Shown here piece after piece: positions 63,935-64,000 of a stretch of DNA of 64,000 nt. The notes under the pieces were generated by a model. That model was not told the DNA's origin and made no database searches. It saw only the letters and a program-made list of their open reading frames with translations. This DNA is from Chrysomallon squamiferum. Taxonomy: Eukaryota; Mollusca; Gastropoda; Neomphalida; Peltospiridae. The position numbers and the translations under genes are program-made. Numbering within the stretch: the first letter of the stretch is position 1; each line of letters starts with the position of its first letter. The stretch covers positions 601,001-665,000 of the forward strand of contig CM022673.1 in the NCBI GenBank assembly GCA_012295275.1. The letters run 5' to 3'.

Positions 63935-64000
63935 TTAAACACACCACTTACTTTCGGACTTACTTTCATCATTTAAGCGACTGAAAAAAAAAACCTGACA
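63935..64000 (-). other. Possible splice signals at the window edge
   Basis: On the minus strand, AGGTTTTTTTTTTCAG is a very good acceptor (ending at about 63982). It is followed within 17 and 29 bases by two GTAAGT donors in a row (GAAAGTAAGTCCGAAAGTAAG). If used, these would define a microexon with alternative donors 12 bases apart. The sequence is cut by the window edge, so context is missing. Confidence 0.22.

Overview
This window reads as AT-rich, non-coding DNA from an animal nuclear genome. It has no compact operons or bacterial genes. It has many long microsatellites (AC/TG, CT/GA, AAT/ATT, AT), about a dozen A or T homopolymers of roughly 20-36 bases, decayed tandem repeats, and degraded Tc1/mariner-type DNA transposons. 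A short fragment at about 21.42-21.49 kb resembles, from memory, an interspersed repeat common in gastropod and bivalve genomes. A mollusc, or at least a lophotrochozoan, is therefore my best guess; it is an inference and not proven.

I found no intact protein-coding gene that I recognise. The open frames present are short and mostly come from simple repeats or local composition. The one clear protein-derived feature is a plus-strand mariner-family transposase pseudogene at about 37.61-38.23 kb, with stops, frameshifts, a lost catalytic site and an internal deletion. A second transposon-like unit at about 43.11-43.70 kb has inverted ends of Tc1/mariner type and no visible transposase. Three minus-strand segments have splice-site context that could make them exons (18.18-18.39, 28.84-28.91 and about 35.07-35.24 kb). 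If real, they suggest a long minus-strand transcript with very large introns, most likely untranslated or 5' exons.

Layout. 0-5 kb: AT-rich DNA with three islands of more balanced composition and a 34-bp triplet repeat. 5-10 kb: microsatellites and a decayed satellite of about 110 bp period. 11.8-12.5 kb: a strong island of complex, balanced-composition sequence. 13.8-18 kb: duplications around TG repeats, a hairpin and a possible tRNA-like SINE remnant. 18.1-21 kb: candidate exon and regulatory-looking islands. 21.4-24.8 kb: a mollusc-type repeat fragment, a long CT array and a decayed minisatellite. 26-27.4 kb: pyrimidine-rich tandem array, a 117-bp duplication and an island. 28.6-29.6 kb: candidate exon and a 41-bp repeat. 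32.2-33.5 kb: the longest island, followed by a GA array of about 190 bp. 34.9-38.2 kb: island and mariner pseudogene. 41.9-47.5 kb: decayed repeats and the Tc1-like unit. 50.8-58.3 kb: several tandem duplications. 58.3-64 kb: two more islands, a perfect palindrome and a possible exon signal at the right edge.

The islands stand out because they are complex, richer in G+C and nearly free of simple repeats, yet have no convincing coding frame. That is the look of conserved non-coding (enhancer-type) elements in a gene desert or giant intron of a developmental gene. This is an inference that only cross-species alignment could confirm. Nothing here points to a new enzymatic or defence system.
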